64,000 nucleotides of DNA from assembly GCA_903834925.1 (NCBI GenBank), contig CAILLA010000011.1:21291-85290 (forward strand), in the 5' to 3' direction. The notes under the pieces are model-generated. The model saw only the letters and a list, made by a program, of their open reading frames with translations. It ran no database searches and was not told the origin of the DNA. Source of the stretch: an uncultured Schlesneria sp. Lineage in GTDB: Bacteria; Planctomycetota; Planctomycetia; Planctomycetales; Planctomycetaceae. This document shows, in pieces, positions 45,722 to 54,926 of this stretch (positions within the stretch are counted from its first letter, which is position 1; each line of letters opens with the position of its first letter). Made by a program: the position numbers and the translations under genes.

Positions 45722-46302
45722 TCCTTGCCTCCCCAACTAAGCTGTCAGAGCACTGCCTATAACTCCCACCATCGTGAGCCCGATCGATAGCGGTAAAACG
45801 CGATCATCACATCTCAACTTCGCATCTCGCGGCACCTGCAACCATTTGAGCCGGATTCGATCCCTCGAAAGAATTGCGGCATCGATTGCAGAGTCGACCT
45901 ATACATCGATGTTGAGTCTATCCTGAATCCTGAAATCCGGCCAGACGAATTTGGCGAGAGGAGTTAAGTTTTAATGAAGGCAAAAGAGTTTTGACCACGA
46001 ATCTGACGAATCGTACAAATAAGAATTATGAGAAAATCAAGCAAAAAACAGTCCGCGTGTGTGTAACGGTAGAAAAACCAGAATGTAAAAAAGGTGCAAG
46101 AACTCCGTTTTCTGTGGTATTTTATTCGTGAGATTCGTGACTTTCGTGGTTCGGTCTCTTCTCGTGATTGGGTTACGGGCGAAGCCCGCGCCGTGCAAAT
46201 CAGTGCGATCCGTGGGTAAACTCACTCGTCTTGTAACACCAACCTTCAGTGGTCGACGACGGAACTCTCACCGCCAATGGCCACCTTCGGTAGAAAGTCG
46301 AA
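45722..46302. other. Divergent intergenic region with a CCACGAA-type inverted repeat
   Basis: 581 bases between the protease gene and the leucine-rich-repeat gene. Apart from the inverted repeat at 45991-46152 and a small GGGCGAAGCCC hairpin near 46178, nothing gene-like is seen. Confidence 0.5.
45991..46152. repeat. Imperfect inverted repeat with CCACGAA arms
   Basis: The left arm (about 45991-46020) reads TTGACCACGAATCTGACGAA and the right arm (about 46120-46152) is its imperfect reverse complement, ending ATTCGTGACTTTCGTGGTTC. The about 100 bases between are A/T-rich. It looks like a short non-coding repeat of the kind scattered in many bacterial genomes; only one copy is in this window. 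Confidence 0.5.
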
Positions 46303-47364
46303 ATGGTCCGCAATTTATTAGTGCTTCTCAGCATTTCCGGTTTATTTCTCTGTCATTCTGTGCTCGCCCAGGATGATTCCGATGAATCACGGACCATCAC
46401 GAAACTGGCGCTGCTTGGAGCGTTTGTCGAACGTGACGAGCAGTTACCGGGGAATCCCGTGGTCCGTGTCTTTTTTAAGGAAGATTGCCGGTTCAGTGAC
46501 AAGTACATTCATATTTTGAAGTCGTTCAAACACTTGACGGCTGTGGAATGTCGCTTTCGCAGCTTTGAGGATGGAGCCAAGTTTACTGACGTGGGCGTTG
46601 TCTCGTGGAAAAAACTGTCCGGTCTGACATCGCTGAATCTCAATCACACGTCCATCACAGATACAGGACTCAGAGGATTATGTGACCTCAAGAATCTGAC
46701 GTCTCTTGATATGAGCATGACTCGGATTACGAACGTCGGTGTCACGTATTTGAGGGACTTGAAACACCTGAAAAGTCTCGCCTTGCAGGACGTCAGGGTC
46801 AGTGGGGCGGGCCTCAAAGAATTGCGGGAGCTCAAACATCTGACGGATCTTGACCTTAAGGACGTCTTACTTGTGGACGGCGGCCTGGTTGGTCTGGGTG
46901 AACTAATTCAACTGAAATCGCTGAACCTCGGTTTTGTGGAACTCTCGATCCAAGATCTGACGGAGCTTAGCAAACTCTCGAATCTGGAAACGCTTCTGGT
47001 GAACTATACGCAGATCACCGACGCCGGGCTTGTGCATTTGAAGGGGCTCAAGAATCTCAAGTGGTTGGCATTACAAGGTAACAATATTTCGGACAAAGGC
47101 GTGTCAGAACTGGTTGGCCTGACGAACCTGACGAAATTCAGTATTGGCGATTGTCAGGTTACGGACAGCAGTGTGAAACAATTGGCTGAACTGAGGAATC
47201 TGGAAACACTCAGCATCCGCCTGACTCAGATCACTGACGCCGGACTTAACGACCTGGTTGGATTCCAGAACCTTAAAACACTCCAGGTCTCTGGCACGAA
47301 GATTTCGGAACTCGGAATCAACGAACTCAAGAGGGATCGGCCCGACCTGGAAATCATTCGTTAA
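46303..47364 (+). CDS. Exported leucine-rich-repeat protein
   Basis: 353 aa with a signal peptide (about 1-22, ending SVLAQ). From about residue 95 to 345 there are roughly ten repeats of 23-24 residues of the form L-x-x-L-x-L-x-x-T-x-I-T-D-x-G-L (for example LTSLNLNHTSITDTGL; LKWLALQGNNISDKGV). This is the cysteine-free form of the F-box-type LRR common in planctomycetes. A protein-binding role in the cell envelope is inferred. Convergent with the cobalamin-binding gene, 27 bases apart. Confidence 0.9.
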   Translation: MVRNLLVLLSISGLFLCHSVLAQDDSDESRTITKLALLGAFVERDEQLPGNPVVRVFFKEDCRFSDKYIHILKSFKHLTAVECRFRSFEDGAKFTDVGVVSWKKLSGLTSLNLNHTSITDTGLRGLCDLKNLTSLDMSMTRITNVGVTYLRDLKHLKSLALQDVRVSGAGLKELRELKHLTDLDLKDVLLVDGGLVGLGELIQLKSLNLGFVELSIQDLTELSKLSNLETLLVNYTQITDAGLVHLKGLKNLKWLALQGNNISDKGVSELVGLTNLTKFSIGDCQVTDSSVKQLAELRNLETLSIRLTQITDAGLNDLVGFQNLKTLQVSGTKISELGINELKRDRPDLEIIR

Positions 47365-47391
47365 AAAACCAAACAAACTCAGTCGGTTAAC

Positions 47392-48303
47392 TCACAACAT
47401 TGTCGAAAAGGGGAGTTTCCCTGATGGTATTGGGTGGACCTCGGGATATAGTGCGTTGGCGAGGACTTCCAGACTGTCGACAAGGCGCGGCCCAGGTCGG
47501 CTGAAGTAAGCGTTCCCATCGGCCAGATAGACTCGATGCGAACGAACACAACGGAGGCTGTCGAATCCAGGATAGGCTGTCAGAATCGGCAGGTCTTTTC
47601 GAGTTCTTGCGACATCAAAACCGCAACAGGCAATGACTAACACATCGGGATCAGCCGAAACAACCTCATCCCAACGAATTGTTCGTGATGGCTGAGATTC
47701 TTGTCCGATGACTTCGATTCCACCGGCATAACGAACAAGTTCCGGGGTCCAATGGCCTGCAGAGAATGGTGGATCGACCCATTCGAGTACGATCACTCGA
47801 CTCGGATTGGCGATGATGCGAGATCGATCTTTAACAGCTTTAACTCGGTTCCGCAGTCTGGCAACGGCCAAGTCCGCCTGATTCGAGATATGAGCGGCAT
47901 CACCAACAAGTGACATGCACGCAAAGACTTCGTCCAGACAATGCGGCTCGAGATTGATCACCCTCGGATGGCCAGGTAGCCGGCATACTGCGGCATTGAC
48001 TTCATATTCTGCCACAGCGCACACATCGCATAATGCCTGGGTGACGATCAGATCTGGTTGCAGCTTTTCGAGGATTTTTTCGTCCAGTGAGTACAGCGCC
48101 CGCTGGGTCGTCAATCGCTCTCGAACCAGTCTGTCTATCTCATGGCTTGATGCATCCAGTGGAATCAACGTCTTAGTGACCTTTGGAAGGTTTCGTGCGA
48201 AATGAGGATATTCGCATTCGTGAGTGACACCTACCAGCTGGTTGCCTAAACCGATCTCACAAACAATTTCGGTCGCACTGGGAAGTAAGGAAACAATCCG
48301 CAT
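47392..48303 (-). CDS. Cobalamin-binding (BtuF-like) protein without signal peptide
   Basis: 303 aa. It follows the periplasmic-binding fold of BtuF-like proteins: RIVSLLPSATEIVCEIGLGNQLVGVTHE opening, PDLIVTQALCDVCAV, a long helix, then VIVLEWVDPPFSAGHWTPELVRYAGG and DPDVLVIACCGFDV. No export signal is present, and the translated start at the first residue of the fold is firm, so it is probably cytoplasmic. No permease or ATPase gene is near. Members of this signal-less group are annotated as cobalamin-binding; direct proof is limited. Confidence 0.85.
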   Translation of the reverse strand: MRIVSLLPSATEIVCEIGLGNQLVGVTHECEYPHFARNLPKVTKTLIPLDASSHEIDRLVRERLTTQRALYSLDEKILEKLQPDLIVTQALCDVCAVAEYEVNAAVCRLPGHPRVINLEPHCLDEVFACMSLVGDAAHISNQADLAVARLRNRVKAVKDRSRIIANPSRVIVLEWVDPPFSAGHWTPELVRYAGGIEVIGQESQPSRTIRWDEVVSADPDVLVIACCGFDVARTRKDLPILTAYPGFDSLRCVRSHRVYLADGNAYFSRPGPRLVDSLEVLANALYPEVHPIPSGKLPFSTML

Positions 48304-48420
48304 GAATCCGTGCCTGCCTTAAAGGGAATTTGATCCAGTAACTGGAATAGCAAGCTGTGAGGAACATGTTTCTAAAATAGTGGAATTCAATACCTGTCGC
48401 TCAAGCAACCATTCCTGGCG

Positions 48421-50892
48421 TTACTTTGCGGGGCCAGCTTCCACCGAATTGAACCGCTGGTTTTGCAGCATCGAATACAGGATAATGTTCGTCCCAAGCT
48501 TGACTGCATCTTCAGGGAGATAGCCTTCGCAATTGCCGGAATTCTGACGTTCCAACGCACAGCTGATGTCGTAACGGCTGTAAATCACAGCATAACGTCC
48601 GTCAACTTCGATCCCTTCCAGGATTGGTTCCGCATTGCGAATTGTGAAGTTTCCGCCGGAAGCGTTTTCGCCCCCTTCTGCCGTTCGACGTTTAAGCAGC
48701 TTGATATCTCGACCGATTTTGTCGGAAAAGATTTCGTGCGATAACGGGATTCGTTCGAGCTTTTTGTCAGGGTAGAGTTGTGTCATCCACTCGCGGAACG
48801 CCTTATCGAAGGGCTTTGCGCCACAGCAAGCATCAGCGACAAGTACGCCACCACGATCGAGATAGAGTTTCAACTGATGCCGATCATCGACAGGAATGGA
48901 AAACTTGTTCCGCCCATGCATGTACAGAACGGGGTAACGGAAGATGTTTTGATCGGACAGTTCCAAATCACGCATTTTTGTCGAGGCGGACAGACCGACA
49001 GTTTCGTTCAGCGAAACCAGCAGATTTCTCAGAGCGCGAGGGGCTGCATTCCAGGCTCCATTATGTTTGATCTGAGCGATCTGCAGCGATCCTCGTTCGA
49101 TGTTATCAAGTTCGCTTTCGTTGGATGTCACTTGACGAACCTGTGTCTTATCGGGGGGTTCGCGACCTGTCGCGTAGGCGATGACATTCACGCCGATTCG
49201 TGTGGCCCGCACGATTTTCACCTTTAATTGCTCGTTACGCTTGGGTGGATCGACCTTGGCCCAATAGTCCCATAAACAGGCCAGGTCTTCCGGCGAATAC
49301 ATGATCGATGTCCGGCATCCGAAATCCACTCCGTATAATTTGACTCCCTGTGGCTCAAGCGGATGTTCGATTCGATAGACGGGATGGTCGGGTGTAAGCA
49401 GGTTTAAATTCCCTTCGCCAGGGGGTAACAGCTGAGTTACCAGTTCACGGAAACTCGCTTCGAAATCACCACCCTGGCAGGTCGGGCACGCAAAAATGAA
49501 TCCCCCTTCTTCCAGATAATCCCTGAGTAACTTGGTTTCAGCGGGATTGAACGACAGTCGGCCTGGCCCCGTAATAAACAGGACAGGTGCTTGAAGCAGT
49601 GTATTGACGCCGCCTGATTTCACGGCACGAGCCAGATCGAGATCCTGCGTCGTCAGCAGTTTTGGCCACTTTGGCATACTGCTGATCAGTTCCGTCAGAT
49701 TGCGGACATCTCGAGGATGGCGATTCCAATTGTTGTCGAGCAGGATGTTCGGATTGTTTGGATGTCGTGTTCCGTACTTGAGCTTATTGATGACGACGGG
49801 AGCCAGTCCTTTGGATAGAAACAACAGTCCGAGACTGGTCCCGCAGACTGGCAGTGATTCGTGCGTGCCCGAACCCGGTATGTGACCATCCACCGGATTT
49901 TGAAGCGCCAGCAGCATCGATGTCCCCTCGCGATACCAGTCATGCTCGCCGAAGAAACGCTGTCCCGTCAGTCGCCCCGCACGTTCAATTCCGTAAATGT
50001 AATAAAGCAGCCATTGATGGCCACCTGCACCTGGGTTCTGGCGAACCGAAAAACTTCGAGACAGCCAATTGATTCCATTCTGAATGGCGAGGTCGGGAGC
50101 AGAATCATCGCAGCAGGGTGGAGTTCCATCCGCTGCGACGCCAGCATCGGACTTTAACATTTGCTGGGTAATTGACAGCGATGCGACTCCCGCGACCGTC
50201 ATGCTTCCACGGCTGGGTGGCTTATTCGCAATGTCACCGGCGCCGCCGACAACATAGCCCCAGCCACCGTCTGTATTCTGGTTTCGTTCCCAGTAATCCC
50301 GTGCTCGTTCCCATGTCTGTCGATTGACACTTGCACCCGCTTCTACAGCCTCTCGCAGTCCCAGAATTGCAAATTGCGTATTGCTTTGATCGCCACCCAT
50401 CTGCCGACCGTTGCGAAGCGCGTAAGACCACGCGCCCGAGTTTTCCGCTGTGATCTGCCCCTCTTCCAATCTCTGTGAGAGTTCCGCGATCTTCACCCCA
50501 TCCGCTTTTTCCTTCGCAGCAGACAGCGCCATGATCAATAGCGAAACTTGATACGTTTCATATTTGCCGCCAAAGTCGTCGGCCGTTCGTGATCTCAAGT
50601 AACGCAGTCCGCGACGAACGGTGTCGTCTTGAGGCGACATTCCCGAATTGAGCAGCGATAAGACGCACAGGCTCGTGATCCCCGTTCGAACATCCACCTC
50701 GGCATTCCACGAGCCATCCTGGGCCTGCTCTTTGATCAGAAACTTCTTTGCCCGATCAATCGCCTGTTTGACCGCTTGCTCCGACAAATCCGCAGCATGG
50801 ACGGGTTCTGTAACAATCGAGACCAATGGTACGAACAGACTGAAGATCAACAGGAATTGTTGTTTCACGATTCGTAAGGAAATCCGATTCAT
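48421..50892 (-). CDS. Exported DUF4159 protein with alpha/alpha-toroid domain
   Basis: 823 aa from the ATG at 50892 with AAGGAAG upstream. After a signal peptide (about 10-33), residues about 35-380 form repeats of the squalene-hopene cyclase/prenyltransferase toroid (QDGSWNAEVDVRTGITSLCVLSLL; NTDGGWGYVVGG). Two DUF4159 units follow (about 420-600 and 630-815), each with a Rossmann-like opening (LFITGPGRLSFNP / VLYMHGRNKFSIP) and a GG-F/V pattern (YLEEGGFIFAC / YLDRGGVLVAD). The toroid lacks an evident DxDD catalytic motif, so it is probably non-enzymatic. Role unknown. First gene on the minus strand after glnE. Confidence 0.85.
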   Translation of the reverse strand: MNRISLRIVKQQFLLIFSLFVPLVSIVTEPVHAADLSEQAVKQAIDRAKKFLIKEQAQDGSWNAEVDVRTGITSLCVLSLLNSGMSPQDDTVRRGLRYLRSRTADDFGGKYETYQVSLLIMALSAAKEKADGVKIAELSQRLEEGQITAENSGAWSYALRNGRQMGGDQSNTQFAILGLREAVEAGASVNRQTWERARDYWERNQNTDGGWGYVVGGAGDIANKPPSRGSMTVAGVASLSITQQMLKSDAGVAADGTPPCCDDSAPDLAIQNGINWLSRSFSVRQNPGAGGHQWLLYYIYGIERAGRLTGQRFFGEHDWYREGTSMLLALQNPVDGHIPGSGTHESLPVCGTSLGLLFLSKGLAPVVINKLKYGTRHPNNPNILLDNNWNRHPRDVRNLTELISSMPKWPKLLTTQDLDLARAVKSGGVNTLLQAPVLFITGPGRLSFNPAETKLLRDYLEEGGFIFACPTCQGGDFEASFRELVTQLLPPGEGNLNLLTPDHPVYRIEHPLEPQGVKLYGVDFGCRTSIMYSPEDLACLWDYWAKVDPPKRNEQLKVKIVRATRIGVNVIAYATGREPPDKTQVRQVTSNESELDNIERGSLQIAQIKHNGAWNAAPRALRNLLVSLNETVGLSASTKMRDLELSDQNIFRYPVLYMHGRNKFSIPVDDRHQLKLYLDRGGVLVADACCGAKPFDKAFREWMTQLYPDKKLERIPLSHEIFSDKIGRDIKLLKRRTAEGGENASGGNFTIRNAEPILEGIEVDGRYAVIYSRYDISCALERQNSGNCEGYLPEDAVKLGTNIILYSMLQNQRFNSVEAGPAK

Positions 50893-50961
50893 TGACGCTT
50901 CCTTTGCGTTAGACGATCGCACCTGTCGTCATTGTACTTCAAGTCGAAGATGAAGTTCACA

Positions 50962-53900
50962 TCATACAACTTCGGCTTGACGTCTGACGAGATCGTTTAC
51001 TGCGTCGACATGTTGAGACAGGTCGCGTTGCAGTCGTTGAGGCGTCGAGCCATAACCAAGTCGACGAGCGAGAAACAAAAAATCCTGGCCCGATGCGGCA
51101 GAGACCGTCAAATCACGAGCATCACCACGGACCATTCGCAGCCCATCGATTAGACGGCGGAAGAAACCATACGCGTTACTGAGGGCGCGATAATCCGATT
51201 CTGTTAAAACACCGACCCTGCGCATCTCACGCATGGCCTCACGCGTGTTGGTCACTCGCAAACTGACGTGTCGCGAACCGTGAGTAATCTGCATCGCCTG
51301 AACGAAATACTCAATATCCACCAGGCCGCCAGGACTGAGCTTCGCATTGAATTCACCGGCGGCAACCAGTTGCCGAACCTGTCGTTCACGCATGGCTCGC
51401 ATTGAGGCGAAGTCAAATGGCGGCCCTTCGTACAAAAAGCGATCACGTAGGGTGATCAGCTTCTCTCCCAAAGCGGGGTCGCCCGTGATTGGCCTCAGTT
51501 TAATCAGTGACTGACGTTCGTATGGCCACGCCGCCCCGTTCGGATCGAAATACCGACGAAAGGCATCGAACGACACTGCCAGCGGACCAGAGCGCCCGTA
51601 GGGTCGCAGACGCAGATCGATCCGAAAGATTCCCTCCTGACGAGCGCGAATGGAATGAACGCAGGATTCGACAAGTCGCTGATAAAACGTGGCATTTGCA
51701 ATCGACTTTCGACCGTCGGTCGTTCCTTCTTCATCGTAAACGAACATCAGTTCGATATCCGAGGCGAAACCCAACTCGCGACCACCACACTTGCCGAGCG
51801 CACAAACCACCAGCGACGCTCGTTCGCCGTCCGGTCGTTTGGGGACACCGAATCGATCGTGCAATTCCCGCTCGCTCAATTGCAGGCTCGTAGAAACAAC
51901 AACTTCTGCCACATCCGTCAATTCTTCCGCAAACCGGTCGAAGTCGCCACATCGGCCAAGGATATGCCTCAGGTCGATGCGAAACATTTCGCGATCTTTA
52001 AACGAATTCAATCGGTGAAGACGCTCGGCCGGGTCCTCAGTCGCAGCCAATTCGACTGCCAGGTCCCGCCACAACAACGTTTTCGATTTGGCCTCTTCGA
52101 TCCCGGAAATATCGCTGAGCACGGGGAAAAGATTCGCATATTGAATACGCAAAAAATCTTCCCAAAGGAAATCGCTGACTCCCAGAACCTTGGCCAGCGC
52201 CGCCAGAACTTCCGGTCGTTCCAGCGATGAAAGCTGTTCGGTCCAATCTGGTTGTTGAAACAACTGGCCCAGAAACGATCGAAAGTGCAAGAGCGCCGTT
52301 TCGGCATTGGGAGAACCGGGTAACAGATGCGTAAAGTGTTTAATCAACACGATTGCCGCCCGAAGTTCATGTAGCCTGCGTTCGTCAAGAATTTTTCCGT
52401 GTCGCTGAGCGTCCGTGACATACAGCATGTCGGCAGCAACGTTCCCGTCGGAACAGATCACGACCCGTTCGATGGCAATACCGCTAAGTGCCAGCGCGTT
52501 TGTCAGTTCGTAAAGAAAGCCGATCGTGTCTTCACCACGAATGTGCAATACCGTGAAGCGATCATGAGACTGATTATCAAAAGCGATTTCCAGCGGAGTG
52601 GGTTTTGAAGCGAGGTCCGGCGAATCTTCCAGTGCGTCCGCCACGCGAGAAGCCAGCTTCCCTTGAGCTTCGTGGCTGCGGCCCGATTGAGCCAATTGGA
52701 CGAGTTCAGTGAGATCCGCTTCGTAGCAATTCCAGACCTCTGACATCACCGCTTCGACCGATGAGCGGACTTTGAAGACATCGACAAATTCGCGGTGCGC
52801 TTCTTTTGGCGTCTCGTTTTGTGACGCATGTTCGCCGGTTGAAACAAACCCATTGATGATGTCAAAACCGTAGACAAACAGAAGTCCGCAAATCAGCGAC
52901 AGTTCACCCGGCTGGTCGATCCCCAGCACGCGGACCCGCCATTCGCCGGCTCCATCAGATTGAGCACGCACGATGACGGGTTTGTCAGGGCTGAGTGATT
53001 TCAGCAGTTGAAGATGTTCACGACGTTCGCTGGCCGTGAAGGCAGATTCATAGTCGAATTCGATTCGGGATTTTGAGGCAACTGCCGGCGTACTCGAGTC
53101 GACAGGGGACGCGCCTTGATCAAGGTCGATCGGCCTGGTCGCCTCCGTTCGGGTTTCCACCTCAACCGGTGCCGTGACGTACTTTTCGAAGACCGACCTG
53201 ATTGCCTGACAGTGCTGCCGATAATGGCCCAGCAGGTGCTCTCCATCGCGGAAATCAAGTCGCCGAGCCAGTGCCGTCATTTCTTGTGCATCGGTCGGCA
53301 GCGAATGCTCTTGCCGATTGTGGAGCAATTGTAATGCGTGCTCGATCGTTCTCAAAAAGACGTAGCCGTCAGTAAGACATCGATATTCGTCAGCATGGAT
53401 CAGATCAAAATCTGCCAGTCTGACGAGTGCATCAAGTGTGTTGGCGGAACGAATCTGAGGGACTCGCTGTCCGTGGATCAGTTGCAGCGATTGGACAATA
53501 AATTCGATGTCACGAATGGAGCCGCTTCCCGACTTGACTTCCCCAAATGCGCGACCGCGCCGCTCAAGCTGAGCTTCAATTTGATTTTTTGCAGATCGGA
53601 TACTGCTCCGAACCTCATCAGCAAGATGCCCGAAAATCAGCGGTGCTGCTTCCCGAAGCAATCGCTGCCCGACAGAAAAATCTCCCGCGACGACTCGACC
53701 CTTGAGCAACGCCTGCTTTTCCCAAAGTTCCGCCTGGGTTCGCAGGTAATCCAGATACGAAGAAACCTGGACAACGAGTTCGCCGGCACGGCCCCACGGC
53801 CTGAGTCGCATATCAACACGATACAAAAATCCTTCGCCCGTCGCGTCCTGCATCGCCTTGATCAGCCGCTGCGCGAGTGTCACGATTGTGTGATGACTTT

Positions 53901-54696
53901 GCGTTGCTGATGGTGCAGCTGCTGCGTTGCTGTTCGAGCCTTTTGTTCGAACGGGAAACGACGAGCCCTGTTCCGTTGTCTGTATGAGAAAAATCAGGTC
54001 GATATCCGAACTGTAGTTCAGTTCTTCGCCACCCAGTTTTCCCAATGCCAGAACCGCAAACCCGGTCGTATCAAACTGAAGGTCCGCTGCGACCAACCGC
54101 AGACAGGCTTCGATCAGGCCGTCTGCCAACAGGCTGAGCTGTACCGTCGCGGCCCGAAAGTCGACGAGTCCGAAAGCATCGCACGTACCAATCCGTAACA
54201 GTTCAGAACGTTGAAACCGCCGAAGCGCATCCATCTTCTCGCTGAATGAGGCTTCGGTTTTCGCTGCGTCTAATGCGGCATCAACAAATTCTTCCCGAGA
54301 CTTTAAATCAGCCAGCAACTTGTGCTGAATCAGCCGTCGCAACGCCATCGGATCACGCAACAACGTCTCGGTCAGATAGCGGCTGCCAGCAAACAGTTTG
54401 ACGAGCATTTCGAGAGCGCGAGGATTGTCGATCAGAAACTGATACAAATCTTCGCGGTCACCGGATCGCAGTACGTACCGCTCAAAATCGACAAGCAGCT
54501 CGTCAGCCTCGGCCATGTCGGTCACGGCACGAAGGAATCGAGATAAACAATCGGCCGAGTTGGAGGTTCCCGACAAGGATTTCAGGCGAGCCAACGCACC
54601 TTCAGCATCGCGGAACCCAAAAGAAGCCAATTGTTCTAATGACGCCACCCGCGCCGAACCGTCTATGTCTTTCAGCAATTGCAAATACTTCCTCAT
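50962..54696 (-). CDS. glnE: Glutamine synthetase adenylyltransferase/deadenylylase with two internal ACT domains
   Basis: 1244 aa against about 950 for E. coli GlnE. The first nucleotidyltransferase unit has GKLGGEELNYSSDIDL (219-234, D231/D233) and VDMRLRPWGRAGELV; the second has GKCGGRELGFASDIEL (968-983, D980, E982) and IDLRLRPYGRSGPLAV. Between them, about 510-795, is an insertion with ACT1 (about 584-662, VRVLGIDQPGELSLICGLL) and ACT2 (about 712-790, VLHIRGEDTIGFLYELTNAL), which resemble the glutamine-sensing ACT domains of GlnD. It adds and removes AMP on glutamine synthetase. The fusion suggests direct sensing of an amino acid. The second Asp of the second site is Glu. Cytoplasmic. 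Confidence 0.93.
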   Translation of the reverse strand: MRKYLQLLKDIDGSARVASLEQLASFGFRDAEGALARLKSLSGTSNSADCLSRFLRAVTDMAEADELLVDFERYVLRSGDREDLYQFLIDNPRALEMLVKLFAGSRYLTETLLRDPMALRRLIQHKLLADLKSREEFVDAALDAAKTEASFSEKMDALRRFQRSELLRIGTCDAFGLVDFRAATVQLSLLADGLIEACLRLVAADLQFDTTGFAVLALGKLGGEELNYSSDIDLIFLIQTTEQGSSFPVRTKGSNSNAAAAPSATQSHHTIVTLAQRLIKAMQDATGEGFLYRVDMRLRPWGRAGELVVQVSSYLDYLRTQAELWEKQALLKGRVVAGDFSVGQRLLREAAPLIFGHLADEVRSSIRSAKNQIEAQLERRGRAFGEVKSGSGSIRDIEFIVQSLQLIHGQRVPQIRSANTLDALVRLADFDLIHADEYRCLTDGYVFLRTIEHALQLLHNRQEHSLPTDAQEMTALARRLDFRDGEHLLGHYRQHCQAIRSVFEKYVTAPVEVETRTEATRPIDLDQGASPVDSSTPAVASKSRIEFDYESAFTASERREHLQLLKSLSPDKPVIVRAQSDGAGEWRVRVLGIDQPGELSLICGLLFVYGFDIINGFVSTGEHASQNETPKEAHREFVDVFKVRSSVEAVMSEVWNCYEADLTELVQLAQSGRSHEAQGKLASRVADALEDSPDLASKPTPLEIAFDNQSHDRFTVLHIRGEDTIGFLYELTNALALSGIAIERVVICSDGNVAADMLYVTDAQRHGKILDERRLHELRAAIVLIKHFTHLLPGSPNAETALLHFRSFLGQLFQQPDWTEQLSSLERPEVLAALAKVLGVSDFLWEDFLRIQYANLFPVLSDISGIEEAKSKTLLWRDLAVELAATEDPAERLHRLNSFKDREMFRIDLRHILGRCGDFDRFAEELTDVAEVVVSTSLQLSERELHDRFGVPKRPDGERASLVVCALGKCGGRELGFASDIELMFVYDEEGTTDGRKSIANATFYQRLVESCVHSIRARQEGIFRIDLRLRPYGRSGPLAVSFDAFRRYFDPNGAAWPYERQSLIKLRPITGDPALGEKLITLRDRFLYEGPPFDFASMRAMRERQVRQLVAAGEFNAKLSPGGLVDIEYFVQAMQITHGSRHVSLRVTNTREAMREMRRVGVLTESDYRALSNAYGFFRRLIDGLRMVRGDARDLTVSAASGQDFLFLARRLGYGSTPQRLQRDLSQHVDAVNDLVRRQAEVV

Positions 54697-54763
54697 GTCA
54701 AATAACGTAGCAAATTGTCGATCACCCTGCGAAGTGGCTTTTCCGAAGTCTGCTTTCTCGTAG

Positions 54764-54913
54764 CGGCGGCTTCCAGTCGCCGACCGGCACAGCCGGTTTG
54801 TTCGCGTCGCACGACGGGTTCAAAATAGGTTTATCTTTCTCGCGTTGACACGGTCCGTCTCGGCGGCTTCCAGCCACCGAGCCTATTCGCCGATCGGCGG
54901 CTGGAAGCCGCCG
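54764..54913. repeat. GGCGGCTTCCAG palindromic repeat cluster
   Basis: Three copies of CGGCGGCTTCCAGnCnCCGA: 54764-54783 and 54861-54880 in plus orientation, and 54894-54913 inverted. The last two form a 20-bp hairpin with one mismatch and a 13-base loop. The cluster fills the 230-base space between glnE and the oxidoreductase gene. It may slow transcription entering glnE; it resembles REP-type elements. Confidence 0.65.
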
Positions 54914-54926
54914 CGACGAGTGGCCA

